This document shows, piece after piece, positions 44,514 through 52,731 of a DNA stretch of 64,000 nt. The stretch's first letter is position 1. Each line of letters starts with the position of its first letter. The notes under the pieces were generated by a model that saw only the letters and a list, made by a program, of their open reading frames with translations, was not told the origin of the DNA and did not search any database. The stretch spans positions 1-64,000 of the forward strand of contig DBIN01000025.1 in NCBI GenBank assembly GCA_002296655.1, given 5' to 3'. Source of the DNA: Acinetobacter sp. UBA801 (GTDB lineage: Bacteria; Pseudomonadota; Gammaproteobacteria; Pseudomonadales; Moraxellaceae). The position numbers were made by a program, and so were the translations under genes.

Positions 44514-45662
44514 TTAACGCCCCAATAAACCACGCGCGACAATTTCTTTCATAATTTCATTTGTTCCGCCGTAAATCTGTTGGATTCGCGCATCGACAAA
44601 GAAACGAGAAATTGGATATTCCGTCATATAGCCATAACCGCCAAACAGTTGCAGCAATTGATCGGCAATTTTCATTTGCATATCGGTTGCAAAGCTTTTT
44701 AGGGCGGCTGCAGTTTCTACGTCCAGTTTGCCCTGCATATACAATTCGACGTTTTGATTATAAAAAGCAGCGGTTGCCAATTCATCAATTTTTGCCTGTG
44801 CTAATACAAAACGGGTATTCTGGAACTGACCAATCGCCTGTCCAAAAGCCTGACGCTCTTGTACATATTGCGTAGTCACATCAATCGAGCCGCGAATTGC
44901 TCCTAATGCCGTGGCAGCAATGGCAGTACGTTCACGGGGCAATTCCTGCATTAAATAGGCAAAACCTTGCCCTGCCTGACCCAACAATTGATTTTTCGGC
45001 ACTTTGACATTGTCAAAGAATAGCTCTGACGTATCTTGTGAATGCAAACCAATTTTTTCCAAATTGGTGCCTTTTTTAAAGCCGTCCAAATGCGTATCGA
45101 CCAACATAAGCGATACGCCTTTGGCACGTGCTTGTGGATCAGTTTTTACTGCCAAAACCACCAAGTCTGCATGCTGACCATTGGAAATAAAGGTTTTAGA
45201 GCCATTTAAAACATAATGATCTTCTTGCAAAATGGCATTGGTCCGCATGGCCTGCAAGTCTGAACCCGCACCTGGCTCGGTCATGCCAATTGCACCGACC
45301 ACTTCACCCGACACCATTTTAGGCAGCCAGTATTGTTTTTGTTCTTCTGTACCAATGTGCAAAATGTACGGCGCAGCAATTTCAGAGTGGCAGGAAATAC
45401 CTGTAGACAGTGCACTATAGCCTGCACGTGCCGATTCTTCGACCAACATTAAAGAATAATGTGTTGGAACACCATAGCCACCATATTCTTCAGGCACATC
45501 AATACATAAAAAACCATTTTCACCGAGCAAATTCCAGACACTGCGCGGCATGATACCTTCGCGTTCCCACGTCGCATAATGCGGTGCAATATGTTCCTGC
45601 ATAAAACGTCGAAAGTTATCTCTAAATAATTCTAAATCAGCATCATAAGCCAGCATATCCAA
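44514..45662 (-). CDS. Acyl-CoA dehydrogenase
   Basis: 382 residues, the usual length. FAD-dependent alpha-beta dehydrogenation of acyl-CoA. It shows GAIGMTEPGAGSDLQAMRTNA (FAD loop), YVLNGSKTFISNG, RQAFGQAIGQFQNTRF and LFGGYGYMTEYPISRFFVDARIQQIYGGTNEIMKEIVAR, where the conserved Glu before I-M is the catalytic base. The chain-length preference cannot be read from sequence. It stands alone with its own terminator; no enoyl-CoA hydratase or thiolase gene is adjacent. Confidence 0.92.
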   Translation of the reverse strand: MDMLAYDADLELFRDNFRRFMQEHIAPHYATWEREGIMPRSVWNLLGENGFLCIDVPEEYGGYGVPTHYSLMLVEESARAGYSALSTGISCHSEIAAPYILHIGTEEQKQYWLPKMVSGEVVGAIGMTEPGAGSDLQAMRTNAILQEDHYVLNGSKTFISNGQHADLVVLAVKTDPQARAKGVSLMLVDTHLDGFKKGTNLEKIGLHSQDTSELFFDNVKVPKNQLLGQAGQGFAYLMQELPRERTAIAATALGAIRGSIDVTTQYVQERQAFGQAIGQFQNTRFVLAQAKIDELATAAFYNQNVELYMQGKLDVETAAALKSFATDMQMKIADQLLQLFGGYGYMTEYPISRFFVDARIQQIYGGTNEIMKEIVARGLLGR

Positions 45663-45905
45663 TCCTTTATGTTTTCAATTGTTGTTTTCAACAATATCCA
45701 TGCTATGCATTTTTATAATGGCTGTCATGTGTTATCTCTACACTGTGTCTTACTTTAGAGTCAACTTTAGTCGTCATTTCAGAAATGCACTGAAACTTGT
45801 GGCAGCGTGTATAAACTGAAGCTGTGAATGGTGCTGCAAACTATTGCCAAAGTTTATACACTAGTACACCAATGAAATTAAAATTGATAACGTGTGAACT
45901 CGCTT

Positions 45906-46916
45906 ATGCCAAATACAAACCCCAATAAAAGAAATATTTATAAAGATGCTGAACATCCTTTTGCACAATTTATCCGTATTATTGGCAAAGGCAAAACAGG
46001 CGCGCGCTCACTGACCTATGAAGAAGCCTATCAAGCTTTTTCTATGATTTTGCGCAATGAAGTGTTGGATGTACAAGTGGGCGCTTTTTTAATGCTGCTG
46101 CGCGTAAAGGAAGAATCTGTAGCAGAATTGGCGGGTTTTGTGCAAGCCACCCGTGATCAACTGCAATTTAAACCGCTTCAAGTCGATTTAGACTGGTCAT
46201 CTTATGCAGGTAAACGCAGACATTATCCCTGGTTTTTATTAGCAGCGCTGACTTTAGCAAAACATGGTTATAAAGTGGTGATGCATGGTGCTTCTGGGCA
46301 TACGATCAACCGTTTATATACCGAACAAGCGCTGCAATATTTAGATTATCCAATTTGTCATAATGACTTAGACGTTGAGCAGCACTTGGTGCAGCGTAAT
46401 TTCGCTTATTTACCATTGGAGGTTATGTCACCCATTTTGAGTGAGTTGATTAATTTACGCAATGTGATGGGTTTACGCTCCCCCATTCATACCCTTGCCC
46501 GTTTAATCAATCCATTTGATGCCAAAGCCACCATGCAGGCAATTTTTCACCCTGCCTATCGCAGCTCACATCAACAAGCCGCATTTCAGTTAGGTTATCA
46601 AAACAGTGCGGTGATTAAAGGCGAAGGTGGTGAATTTGAGCGCAATCCCGATGCCAAAACTTTAATTTGTGGCATCAAAAATGGCACTTTATATGAACAT
46701 GAACTACCTAAACTGACCGATAATCGTAGCCCTGTAGAAGAAGAACTGGATTTGGCCGTGTTTCAAGCCGTCTGGTTAGGTCAGCAAACGCATGAATATG
46801 GTGAAGTTGCCATTACCGAAACCATGGGCATTGCTTTATATACCATGGGCGTTTGTGATGATTATGCAGCAGCAATCCAAAACGCTCAGCAGCTTTGGCA
46901 AAATCGTCACAACTAA
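45906..46916 (+). CDS. ybiB: TrpD2/YbiB-type phosphoribosyltransferase-like protein
   Basis: About 336 residues. Fold of anthranilate phosphoribosyltransferase: N-terminal helical domain (HPFAQFIRIIGKGKTGARSLTYEEAYQAFSMIL), glycine-rich VVMHGASGHTINRLYTEQAL, RNVMGLRSPIHTLARLINPF and the VIKGEGGEFERNP loop. This matches the YbiB branch, known to bind nucleic acids rather than anthranilate; no trp genes are nearby. The start is ambiguous: a GTG at 45894 lies four codons upstream and neither start has a strong ribosome site. A bidirectional terminator follows. Confidence 0.83.
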   Translation: MPNTNPNKRNIYKDAEHPFAQFIRIIGKGKTGARSLTYEEAYQAFSMILRNEVLDVQVGAFLMLLRVKEESVAELAGFVQATRDQLQFKPLQVDLDWSSYAGKRRHYPWFLLAALTLAKHGYKVVMHGASGHTINRLYTEQALQYLDYPICHNDLDVEQHLVQRNFAYLPLEVMSPILSELINLRNVMGLRSPIHTLARLINPFDAKATMQAIFHPAYRSSHQQAAFQLGYQNSAVIKGEGGEFERNPDAKTLICGIKNGTLYEHELPKLTDNRSPVEEELDLAVFQAVWLGQQTHEYGEVAITETMGIALYTMGVCDDYAAAIQNAQQLWQNRHN

Positions 46917-46933
46917 AAACTTATTGAAGACAC

Positions 46934-46966
46934 AAAAAAAGACACCAATCTCAGGTGTCTTTTTTT
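46934..46966. terminator. Bidirectional terminator
   Basis: AAAAAAAGACACC (46934-46946) pairs with GGTGTCTTTTTTT (46954-46966). It separates the convergent ybiB-like and DUF1315 genes. Confidence 0.85.
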
Positions 46967-47001
46967 ATCTTTCAACTTTTCTGAAAGCAGTGGTTTATCA
47001 T

Positions 47002-47274
47002 TTAAACAAAGCGAATTGGTTTAAATTCTTCATGCTTGTGATGATCGTCATCACACTGCTCGCCTTCATCTTTAGTACCACGGTCAATGTAGCCACTGCG
47101 TTCAGTTTCAGGCAGGTTTTTCATTTCCCACGCATATACTGCTTGCATGCAAATTTGACGTTGCTCTTGGGTCAGCGCAACACCGTTTGGCCACTTGCCA
47201 ATTTCTATTGCCGTTTTTAAACGTCCAACAATTTCAGGATCGAGTACGGCAAGCATTTGTTCAATATTCATCAT
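47002..47274 (-). CDS. DUF1315 (YeaC-like) protein
   Basis: 90 residues. IEQMLAVLDPEIVGRLKTAIEIGKWPNG and LTQEQRQICMQAVYAWE match the DUF1315 family, small cytoplasmic proteins of unknown role. The C-terminus is His/Asp-rich (EQCDDDHHKHEE). The start codon overlaps the nadK stop (ATGA), so translation is coupled to NAD kinase; CAGGATGA of the nadK end serves as ribosome site. The next Met, one codon later, is equally likely. Confidence 0.8.
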   Translation of the reverse strand: MMNIEQMLAVLDPEIVGRLKTAIEIGKWPNGVALTQEQRQICMQAVYAWEMKNLPETERSGYIDRGTKDEGEQCDDDHHKHEEFKPIRFV

Positions 47275-48179
47275 TCATCCTGCTGTTGCATTGATTCAAA
47301 ATCTTGATTCCACCCTAACTTGGTACGACATGCCATATAGAAGTCATAACCTGGTGGATGTAATAAGTTTAATTTATAAGGATGTTTGCGGATATGCAAA
47401 CTATCTCCAACATTTAATGAAACACTATGTTGACCATCGGCACTGACCATTGGCAACACTCGATTTTCACGAATTTGGATTTTAATTTCGCTGTGTCCAC
47501 CCACCACAATTGGGCGTGAAGACAAGGTATGTGGATGCATAGGTACCAATGCAATTGCATCCATGCTGGGATGTACAATTGGCCCACCACCCGACAAAGC
47601 ATAAGCCGTTGAACCTGTTGGGGTCGAAACGATTAAACCATCACTGTGCTGACGATAGACATATTGCCCATCAATATTCAGTTCAAAGTCAATCATGTGA
47701 ACCGACTTACCCGAATGTAGTACCACATCATTTAGTGCAATTGCTTCATAAATGATTTCGCCTTTAGAACGCACTTCCATTTCAAGTAAAAAACGACGGT
47801 CAGACTGGAAATGCCCTTGTAAAACCTGATCAAGTTTAAAAATGACTTCTGTCGGTTTAATATCGGTTAGAAAGCCTAAACGCCCACGGTTCACACCAAT
47901 CACAGGAGTATTGTATTTGACCAAGGCGCGCGCTGCATGCAGCAAAGAACCATCACCACCCACCACAATCACTAAATCGACCACTTCACCTAATAAAGCA
48001 CGGCTAACTGTTTGGGTATTGTTATAAGGTACAAGCTGAGCAGTGTCAGAATCAAAAACGGGATGCAAACCCAATCCTAAAATATGGTCGTGAATCAGAC
48101 ATAATGTTTCTACGACAGAATATTTGTCTGGACGCCCAATCAGTCCAATGTTCCGAAAGTTCTTATGTGAAATTTGCAC
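47271..48179 (-). CDS. nadK: NAD kinase
   Basis: 302 residues, full length. Phosphorylates NAD to NADP with ATP. It shows NIGLIGRP at the start, LVIVVGGDGSLLHAAR (GGDGS, catalytic Asp), GVNRGRLGFLTDI, NDVVLHSG, the DGLIVSTPTGSTAYALSGGGPI motif and a C-terminal beta domain with SADGQHSVSL. It forms a two-gene unit with the DUF1315 gene through a 4-bp overlap. Confidence 0.94.
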   Translation of the reverse strand: MQISHKNFRNIGLIGRPDKYSVVETLCLIHDHILGLGLHPVFDSDTAQLVPYNNTQTVSRALLGEVVDLVIVVGGDGSLLHAARALVKYNTPVIGVNRGRLGFLTDIKPTEVIFKLDQVLQGHFQSDRRFLLEMEVRSKGEIIYEAIALNDVVLHSGKSVHMIDFELNIDGQYVYRQHSDGLIVSTPTGSTAYALSGGGPIVHPSMDAIALVPMHPHTLSSRPIVVGGHSEIKIQIRENRVLPMVSADGQHSVSLNVGDSLHIRKHPYKLNLLHPPGYDFYMACRTKLGWNQDFESMQQQDE

Positions 48180-48367
48180 CTGCGATATCGCTCCGCTACG
48201 ATTCGACGCCTATCATAGCACTAAGCTAGTGGATTTAAGAAAACTTTAAAACTACATTTCTACTCAATTTTATGATGATATTTTCCCTTCAGTCACAGAT
48301 TAATTATTGCAAATTCAGCAAAAGCTTCGCATGATTAGCAAAATTTATCAGGATCTTATCGCGATAT

Positions 48368-50761
48368 ATGAAGTCTGAGCGTGGCATAGGTATAATTGCA
48401 TTACTATTTTGCATCATCGTTATTGGTGGGTTTATTGCATTTAGTATCTACTTGATTCGTCTGGATAATATTGTCAGAGACAAATTTGAAGGACAGCGTT
48501 GGGATATTCCAGCCAAGGTTTTTGCACGCCCATTAGAAGTGTATAGTAATGCACCTGTCAGCCAGACAGACTTTACTCAAGAACTAAAACTGCTTGGCTA
48601 CAAAAATACAGATAACTATGCTAAATCAGGCAGTTATGTTAGCGATGGCAATACTTTATTTGTACATACTCGTGGTTTTGACTTTGGCGACAGTGTAGAA
48701 CCTGAACAGGTTTTAAAAGTCAGTTTTGCCAATAATCAAATGAGTGAAGTGAGTGCCACCAAACCTTCTAATACGGGTATCGCACGTTTAGAACCCATGT
48801 TGATTGGCGGGATTTATCCGCAGCACAATGAAGATCGAGTACTGATTAAACTGAATAAAGTACCTAAACCACTGATTGAAGCCCTCATCGCTACCGAAGA
48901 TCGTAATTTCTATCAACACTACGGCGTTTCAATTCGTGGTACTGCACGTGCAATTGTCAGCAACGTCACTGGTGGCAAACGCCAAGGCGGTTCCACTCTT
49001 ACCCAACAATTGGTCAAAAACTTTTATTTAAGTCCAGAACGCACTTTAAAACGCAAAGCCAATGAGGCGCTCATGGCTATGCTGATTGAGCTACATTACA
49101 ACAAAGATGAAATTTTAGAAGCCTATTTAAATGAAGTAAATTTAGGACAAAACGGTAACTATTCTATTAATGGTTATGGTTTGGCTTCACAGTTTTATTT
49201 TGGTATGCCGTTGCGTGAACTCAACATTTCACAACAAGCCTTTTTAGTGGGTTTGGTACAAGGCCCATCATTATATAATCCTTGGCGCAACCCAGAAGCT
49301 GCCAAAAAACGCCGTAACATTGTGCTAAACAATATGTTAGTGATGGGTTACTTAAACCAAGAACAATATGAAAAAGAAACCGCACGCCCTTTAAATGTCA
49401 TTGCAAAACCAACCCTCGGTCCTGCCCGCTTCCCCGACTTTTTAGATATTGTCCGCCGTCAATTACGTACTGAATATCAAGAAGGAGATTTGACCAATCA
49501 GGGTTTGCGTATCTTCACGACGCTTGATCCTATTGCGCAAACCAACGTACAAAATGCCTTTAAAGCATCAGTTGAGCGTTTAAGTAAAGCCAATCCAAAG
49601 CGCTTAAAAGATTTACAGGGTGCGGTGCTAATTTCTCATCCTGAAAATGGCGAGTTAGTGGCAGCGGTGGGTTCTACGCAAGATTTTACCGGCTTTAACC
49701 GTGCCTTGGATGCCAAACGTCAAGTTGGCTCGCTGCTGAAACCAATTATTTATTTAACTGCGATTGAGTCTGGTCGATATAACTGGGCAAGTCCTGTAGA
49801 AGACAGTCAGATCAGCATCCCGATTGATGGTAAATCATGGACACCACGTAATTACAGTGGCATCGATCATGGGGTTGTGCCTATGTTGCAAGCTCTGTCT
49901 CAGTCTTATAACTTGTCTGCAGTTCGTTTAGGACAGGAATTTGGACTATCGACCTTCCGTAACCATCTCATTAAATTTGGTATCCCGAGTGATGCCATTC
50001 CACAGTATCCCTCTATTTTCTTGGGTGCAGTAGATTTATCGCCTATGCAGGTGATGGATATTTATGGCAACTTTGCCACGGGTGGTTATAAATATCCGAC
50101 CAAAGCGATTCGTACAGTGGTCGATGCTAATGGACGTTTACTTGACCGTTATGGTTTAACAGTACAACAAACCATCGATCCTTCTGCCGCCTATATTTTG
50201 AATTATGGTTTACAGCAAGTCATGACTTCTGGTACAGGTCGCGCAGCATATAATAGCCTATCGAGAGATTTAAAATTGGCAGGCAAATCAGGTACCACCA
50301 ATGATACCCGTGATTCATGGTTTGCAGGCTATTCGGGCAATTATTTAGCCGTAGTTTGGCTTGGTTTAGATGATAACAAAGTCACAGGCTTAACAGGCTC
50401 GTCTGGTGCTTTGCCTGTGTGGAGCAATGTGATGCAGCAATTGCGTCAAAAACCTGTCAATTTACGTCAGACTGAACAAATTCAATGGCATTGGATTGAC
50501 CGCAATTCAGGGCATTTATCGGCGCAAGGCTGTGAAGGTGCGATGTACATTCCTGTGAATCGTAATAATGTACCGCGTCAGGCAACCGCATGTGGTTTTT
50601 CACACTATCAGGTTGAACCCGTTTACCAGCCCGATACCGAAACTCAGCAGGCAACACCTGAGACCAGTGATAGTATCGAAAATTATATCCGTGAAACTGA
50701 ACCTGTAACAGACGACAACACCGACGGTCGTATCATCTCAAGCGGCAGTTATATCAATTAA
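48368..50761 (+). CDS. mrcB: Bifunctional penicillin-binding protein 1b
   Basis: 797 residues. Class A PBP: one N-terminal membrane helix (IGIIALLFCIIVIGGFIAFSI), a UB2H-like domain, a glycosyltransferase domain (ATEDRNFYQHYGVSIRG with catalytic Glu about 177, GGSTLTQQLVKN, KANEALMAMLIE) and a transpeptidase domain (SLLK about 455, SYN in SQSYNLSAV, KSG in AGKSGTTND about 640). It polymerises and crosslinks peptidoglycan at the inner membrane. The downstream lipoprotein gene (27 bp away) is its probable activator. Confidence 0.94.
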   Translation: MKSERGIGIIALLFCIIVIGGFIAFSIYLIRLDNIVRDKFEGQRWDIPAKVFARPLEVYSNAPVSQTDFTQELKLLGYKNTDNYAKSGSYVSDGNTLFVHTRGFDFGDSVEPEQVLKVSFANNQMSEVSATKPSNTGIARLEPMLIGGIYPQHNEDRVLIKLNKVPKPLIEALIATEDRNFYQHYGVSIRGTARAIVSNVTGGKRQGGSTLTQQLVKNFYLSPERTLKRKANEALMAMLIELHYNKDEILEAYLNEVNLGQNGNYSINGYGLASQFYFGMPLRELNISQQAFLVGLVQGPSLYNPWRNPEAAKKRRNIVLNNMLVMGYLNQEQYEKETARPLNVIAKPTLGPARFPDFLDIVRRQLRTEYQEGDLTNQGLRIFTTLDPIAQTNVQNAFKASVERLSKANPKRLKDLQGAVLISHPENGELVAAVGSTQDFTGFNRALDAKRQVGSLLKPIIYLTAIESGRYNWASPVEDSQISIPIDGKSWTPRNYSGIDHGVVPMLQALSQSYNLSAVRLGQEFGLSTFRNHLIKFGIPSDAIPQYPSIFLGAVDLSPMQVMDIYGNFATGGYKYPTKAIRTVVDANGRLLDRYGLTVQQTIDPSAAYILNYGLQQVMTSGTGRAAYNSLSRDLKLAGKSGTTNDTRDSWFAGYSGNYLAVVWLGLDDNKVTGLTGSSGALPVWSNVMQQLRQKPVNLRQTEQIQWHWIDRNSGHLSAQGCEGAMYIPVNRNNVPRQATACGFSHYQVEPVYQPDTETQQATPETSDSIENYIRETEPVTDDNTDGRIISSGSYIN

Positions 50762-50788
50762 TCTTGAGGATATCAGTCAGTTAGGCTT

Positions 50789-51352
50789 ATGAAATTATCT
50801 CAAATAAGACAAGTTTTTTTCACCACTTTCGCAGTGGGCGCGATGGCAACAATTGTAGCTTGCCAAAGTTTACCCGAAGCGCCTGCACCTCAGCCTGCGC
50901 CTGAAAAACCTAAAACTGTGACGACACCAGAAGGTGTGGTGATTCGTCCTTATGAACGTGAAGAAATTAAGCGTCAATCGTTGCAAGTGGTGGTGCCGCA
51001 ACAAATCGTGCAACAAAAATTAGAAGATGGTCGTCGTTTGCCTGCTTTTCAAAAGTTGATGCAGCAAACTCAGACCGCGTATAAACAAGGCCAATTCAAT
51101 CAGGCCGAAACTGCGGCTTTACAAGCGCAGCGACTTGCCCCGCAAGCGTCTGAAACCTATTTATATTTGGCTTTAATTGCCAACCAAAAGAAACAACCTG
51201 CCAATGCCGAAGCTTTGGCACGTCGCGGTTTAAGCTATGCACAAAGCAATGCCATGAAACGTCAATTGTGGTTGGTGATTCAAAAAGCAGCACAGCAACA
51301 AAATAATGCCAAAAGCCTTACGCAGGCTCAACAGGCTTTGAAAGATTTGTAA
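50789..51352 (+). CDS. lpoP: TPR lipoprotein, probable PBP1b activator LpoP
   Basis: 187 residues. The signal peptide ends in IVAC at Cys 25; a Pro-rich linker (PEAPAPQPAPEKP) follows, as in Lpo proteins that must reach from the outer membrane to PBP1b. The C-terminal half has TPR-like helices (AYKQGQFNQAETAALQAQRLAP and ETYLYLALIANQKKQPANAEALARRGL). Pseudomonas and Acinetobacter use such a TPR lipoprotein, LpoP, encoded beside the PBP1b gene, in place of LpoB. The position 27 bp after mrcB supports the name. Confidence 0.75.
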   Translation: MKLSQIRQVFFTTFAVGAMATIVACQSLPEAPAPQPAPEKPKTVTTPEGVVIRPYEREEIKRQSLQVVVPQQIVQQKLEDGRRLPAFQKLMQQTQTAYKQGQFNQAETAALQAQRLAPQASETYLYLALIANQKKQPANAEALARRGLSYAQSNAMKRQLWLVIQKAAQQQNNAKSLTQAQQALKDL

Positions 51353-51373
51353 GGATGATAATTTAATACACTA

Positions 51374-51411
51374 AAAATCGCTGAGTTTGATTACATCCGC
51401 GATTTTTTTTA
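51374..51411. terminator. Bidirectional terminator
   Basis: AAAATCGC (51374-51381) pairs with GCGATTTT (51399-51406), T8 tail on the plus strand and TTTTTAG on the minus. It separates the convergent lpoP and Nudix-TPS genes. Confidence 0.75.
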
Positions 51412-51429
51412 TTTGTGCAGACTAAAAAA

Positions 51430-52329
51430 TCAAATAAAGCGCACGCCTGCAATACCATAGGCATGATGCTGCTCTGCAGTAGCAAAATCATGCTGAGTTA
51501 AGCCACCTAAAGCAAACACAGGAATATCGACAAATTCAGCGATCTGCTGGAATTTTTCCCATCCCAAAGGTGTGGCATCCTGATGCGTGGTGGTTGCTAA
51601 AACAGGGCTGAGTAAAATTGCTTCACAACCAATTTGCTGTGCATGTTGTGCCGAAACAATGTCATGACACGCTGCAATATAACGCTGCCCGACTTTTAAA
51701 TCGCCCTTTTGTAATTGCATCAGTTGTGATTGTTTCAAATGAATTGCTGCAATGGCATGTTGTTGAATCGTATTTAATTGCTTCCACAATTCCCAATTGA
51801 CAATCACTTGTCCCAGTTGCTCAATACAATATTCTGACAATTCAACCTTGCAGGCAGCGTTGGGTTCAACCCGCCAATACAGCAGTTTTTGCTTAGGCAA
51901 ATTTGCCAAATATTTTAAATCATCACTAACTTTAATTGCCTGTTGCCACGCCAGTCGTTGCACAATTCCACGATTGGCTTGCGGAAAATTCAGTTCTAAA
52001 AGTTGCGGGCGGCTAAACCACGTCCAAGGCAGTTGAATATCTTTTAATAAAGCCGCAGGTACAGCAGCCTGAAAAATATGCAGATTGACAATCACATCAT
52101 CATATTCATGACAAATGATATCAAAGGCATGCCACTGCTGTATGCCAATACCAACTTCTTCAAACACTTCGCGTCGGCATGCATCTGCAGGGGGTTCACC
52201 TACTTCCACTTTTCCACCTGGAAATTCGTGCTTATTACCTTGATGTTGTTTGGCTTCGCGCCACCCCACTAACACTTTGTTTTGATGAAATAACAACGCA
52301 ATCGCCACATGAATATTTGGCTTAGACAT
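51430..52329 (-). CDS. Nudix hydrolase (MutT-type) fused to a TPS-like domain
   Basis: 299 residues. Residues 1-130: Nudix domain with the full box GGKVEVGEPPADACRREVFEEVGI and NKHEFPGGK, as in 8-oxo-dGTP pyrophosphatase MutT. Residues 170-299: a thiamine-phosphate-synthase-like TIM-barrel half (IAAIHLKQSQL, YIAACHDIVSAQHAQQIGCEAILLSPVLAT, VFALGGLTQHDF) lacking the INDD and RRK residues of the true ThiE in this window. The same fusion occurs in Pseudomonas MutT homologues. Oxidised-nucleotide clean-up is likely; the role of the second domain is unknown. Confidence 0.85.
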   Translation of the reverse strand: MSKPNIHVAIALLFHQNKVLVGWREAKQHQGNKHEFPGGKVEVGEPPADACRREVFEEVGIGIQQWHAFDIICHEYDDVIVNLHIFQAAVPAALLKDIQLPWTWFSRPQLLELNFPQANRGIVQRLAWQQAIKVSDDLKYLANLPKQKLLYWRVEPNAACKVELSEYCIEQLGQVIVNWELWKQLNTIQQHAIAAIHLKQSQLMQLQKGDLKVGQRYIAACHDIVSAQHAQQIGCEAILLSPVLATTTHQDATPLGWEKFQQIAEFVDIPVFALGGLTQHDFATAEQHHAYGIAGVRFI

Positions 52330-52402
52330 GAACCCGATTCCTTTTTTTGCAATGTACGTTTTACTGCAAATTGTAGACTTTTATAAAATCAACAATAATT
52401 CG

Positions 52403-52432
52403 TTGACAGGATTACATGATAATGATTATCAT
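52403..52432 (+). promoter_or_regulatory. Fur box over the hemP promoter
   Basis: ATGATAATGATTATCAT (52416-52432) is a 17-bp palindrome around a central G and matches the Fur consensus. It covers the spacer and -10 (TTATCA, 52426-52431) of a promoter with a perfect -35 TTGACA (52403-52408) at 17-bp spacing. Iron-bound Fur should block transcription of the small gene downstream. Confidence 0.8.
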
Positions 52433-52467
52433 TTAAAACAATTCTTACACACCACGGAGTAACAAAA

Positions 52468-52638
52468 ATGAACGCCCCATTTAACCTATTTTCACGTCAT
52501 TCAGACACTCAGCATGCCCTACCTATGTTACATTCAAATAACTTGTTTGCGCTAGGACGCGAAATTCGTATTTTGCATGCAGGTGAAGAATATCGTTTAC
52601 GCTTAACCCGTAACAATCGCCTTATTCTTACAAAATAA
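52468..52638 (+). CDS. hemP: Hemin uptake protein HemP
   Basis: 56 residues. The second half, LGREIRILHAGEEYRLRLTRNNRLILTK, carries the HemP signature (R-E-x-R-I-x-H-x-G-x-x-Y-x-L-R-x-T-x-x-x-K-L-I-L-T-K). GGAG lies 8 bases before the ATG. A Fur box overlaps the promoter, and a terminator follows the stop. HemP genes usually precede haem receptor genes; here the gene is alone, with convergent qseC next. HemP has been proposed in some bacteria to act as a regulator of haem-receptor expression, so an isolated copy may act in trans. Confidence 0.85.
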   Translation: MNAPFNLFSRHSDTQHALPMLHSNNLFALGREIRILHAGEEYRLRLTRNNRLILTK

Positions 52639-52672
52639 TCAAAACAATCAATACAATAAAATACGTGGAAAC

Positions 52673-52701
52673 AGCAGTATGAATCAGCGCATACTGCTTT
52701 T
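52673..52701 (+). terminator. Terminator of hemP
   Basis: AGCAGTATG (52673-52681) pairs perfectly with CATACTGCT (52690-52698), followed by TTTTAAG. Confidence 0.7.
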
Positions 52702-52731
52702 AAGTTCTGACTTGTTCAATTTTAACTTGCT

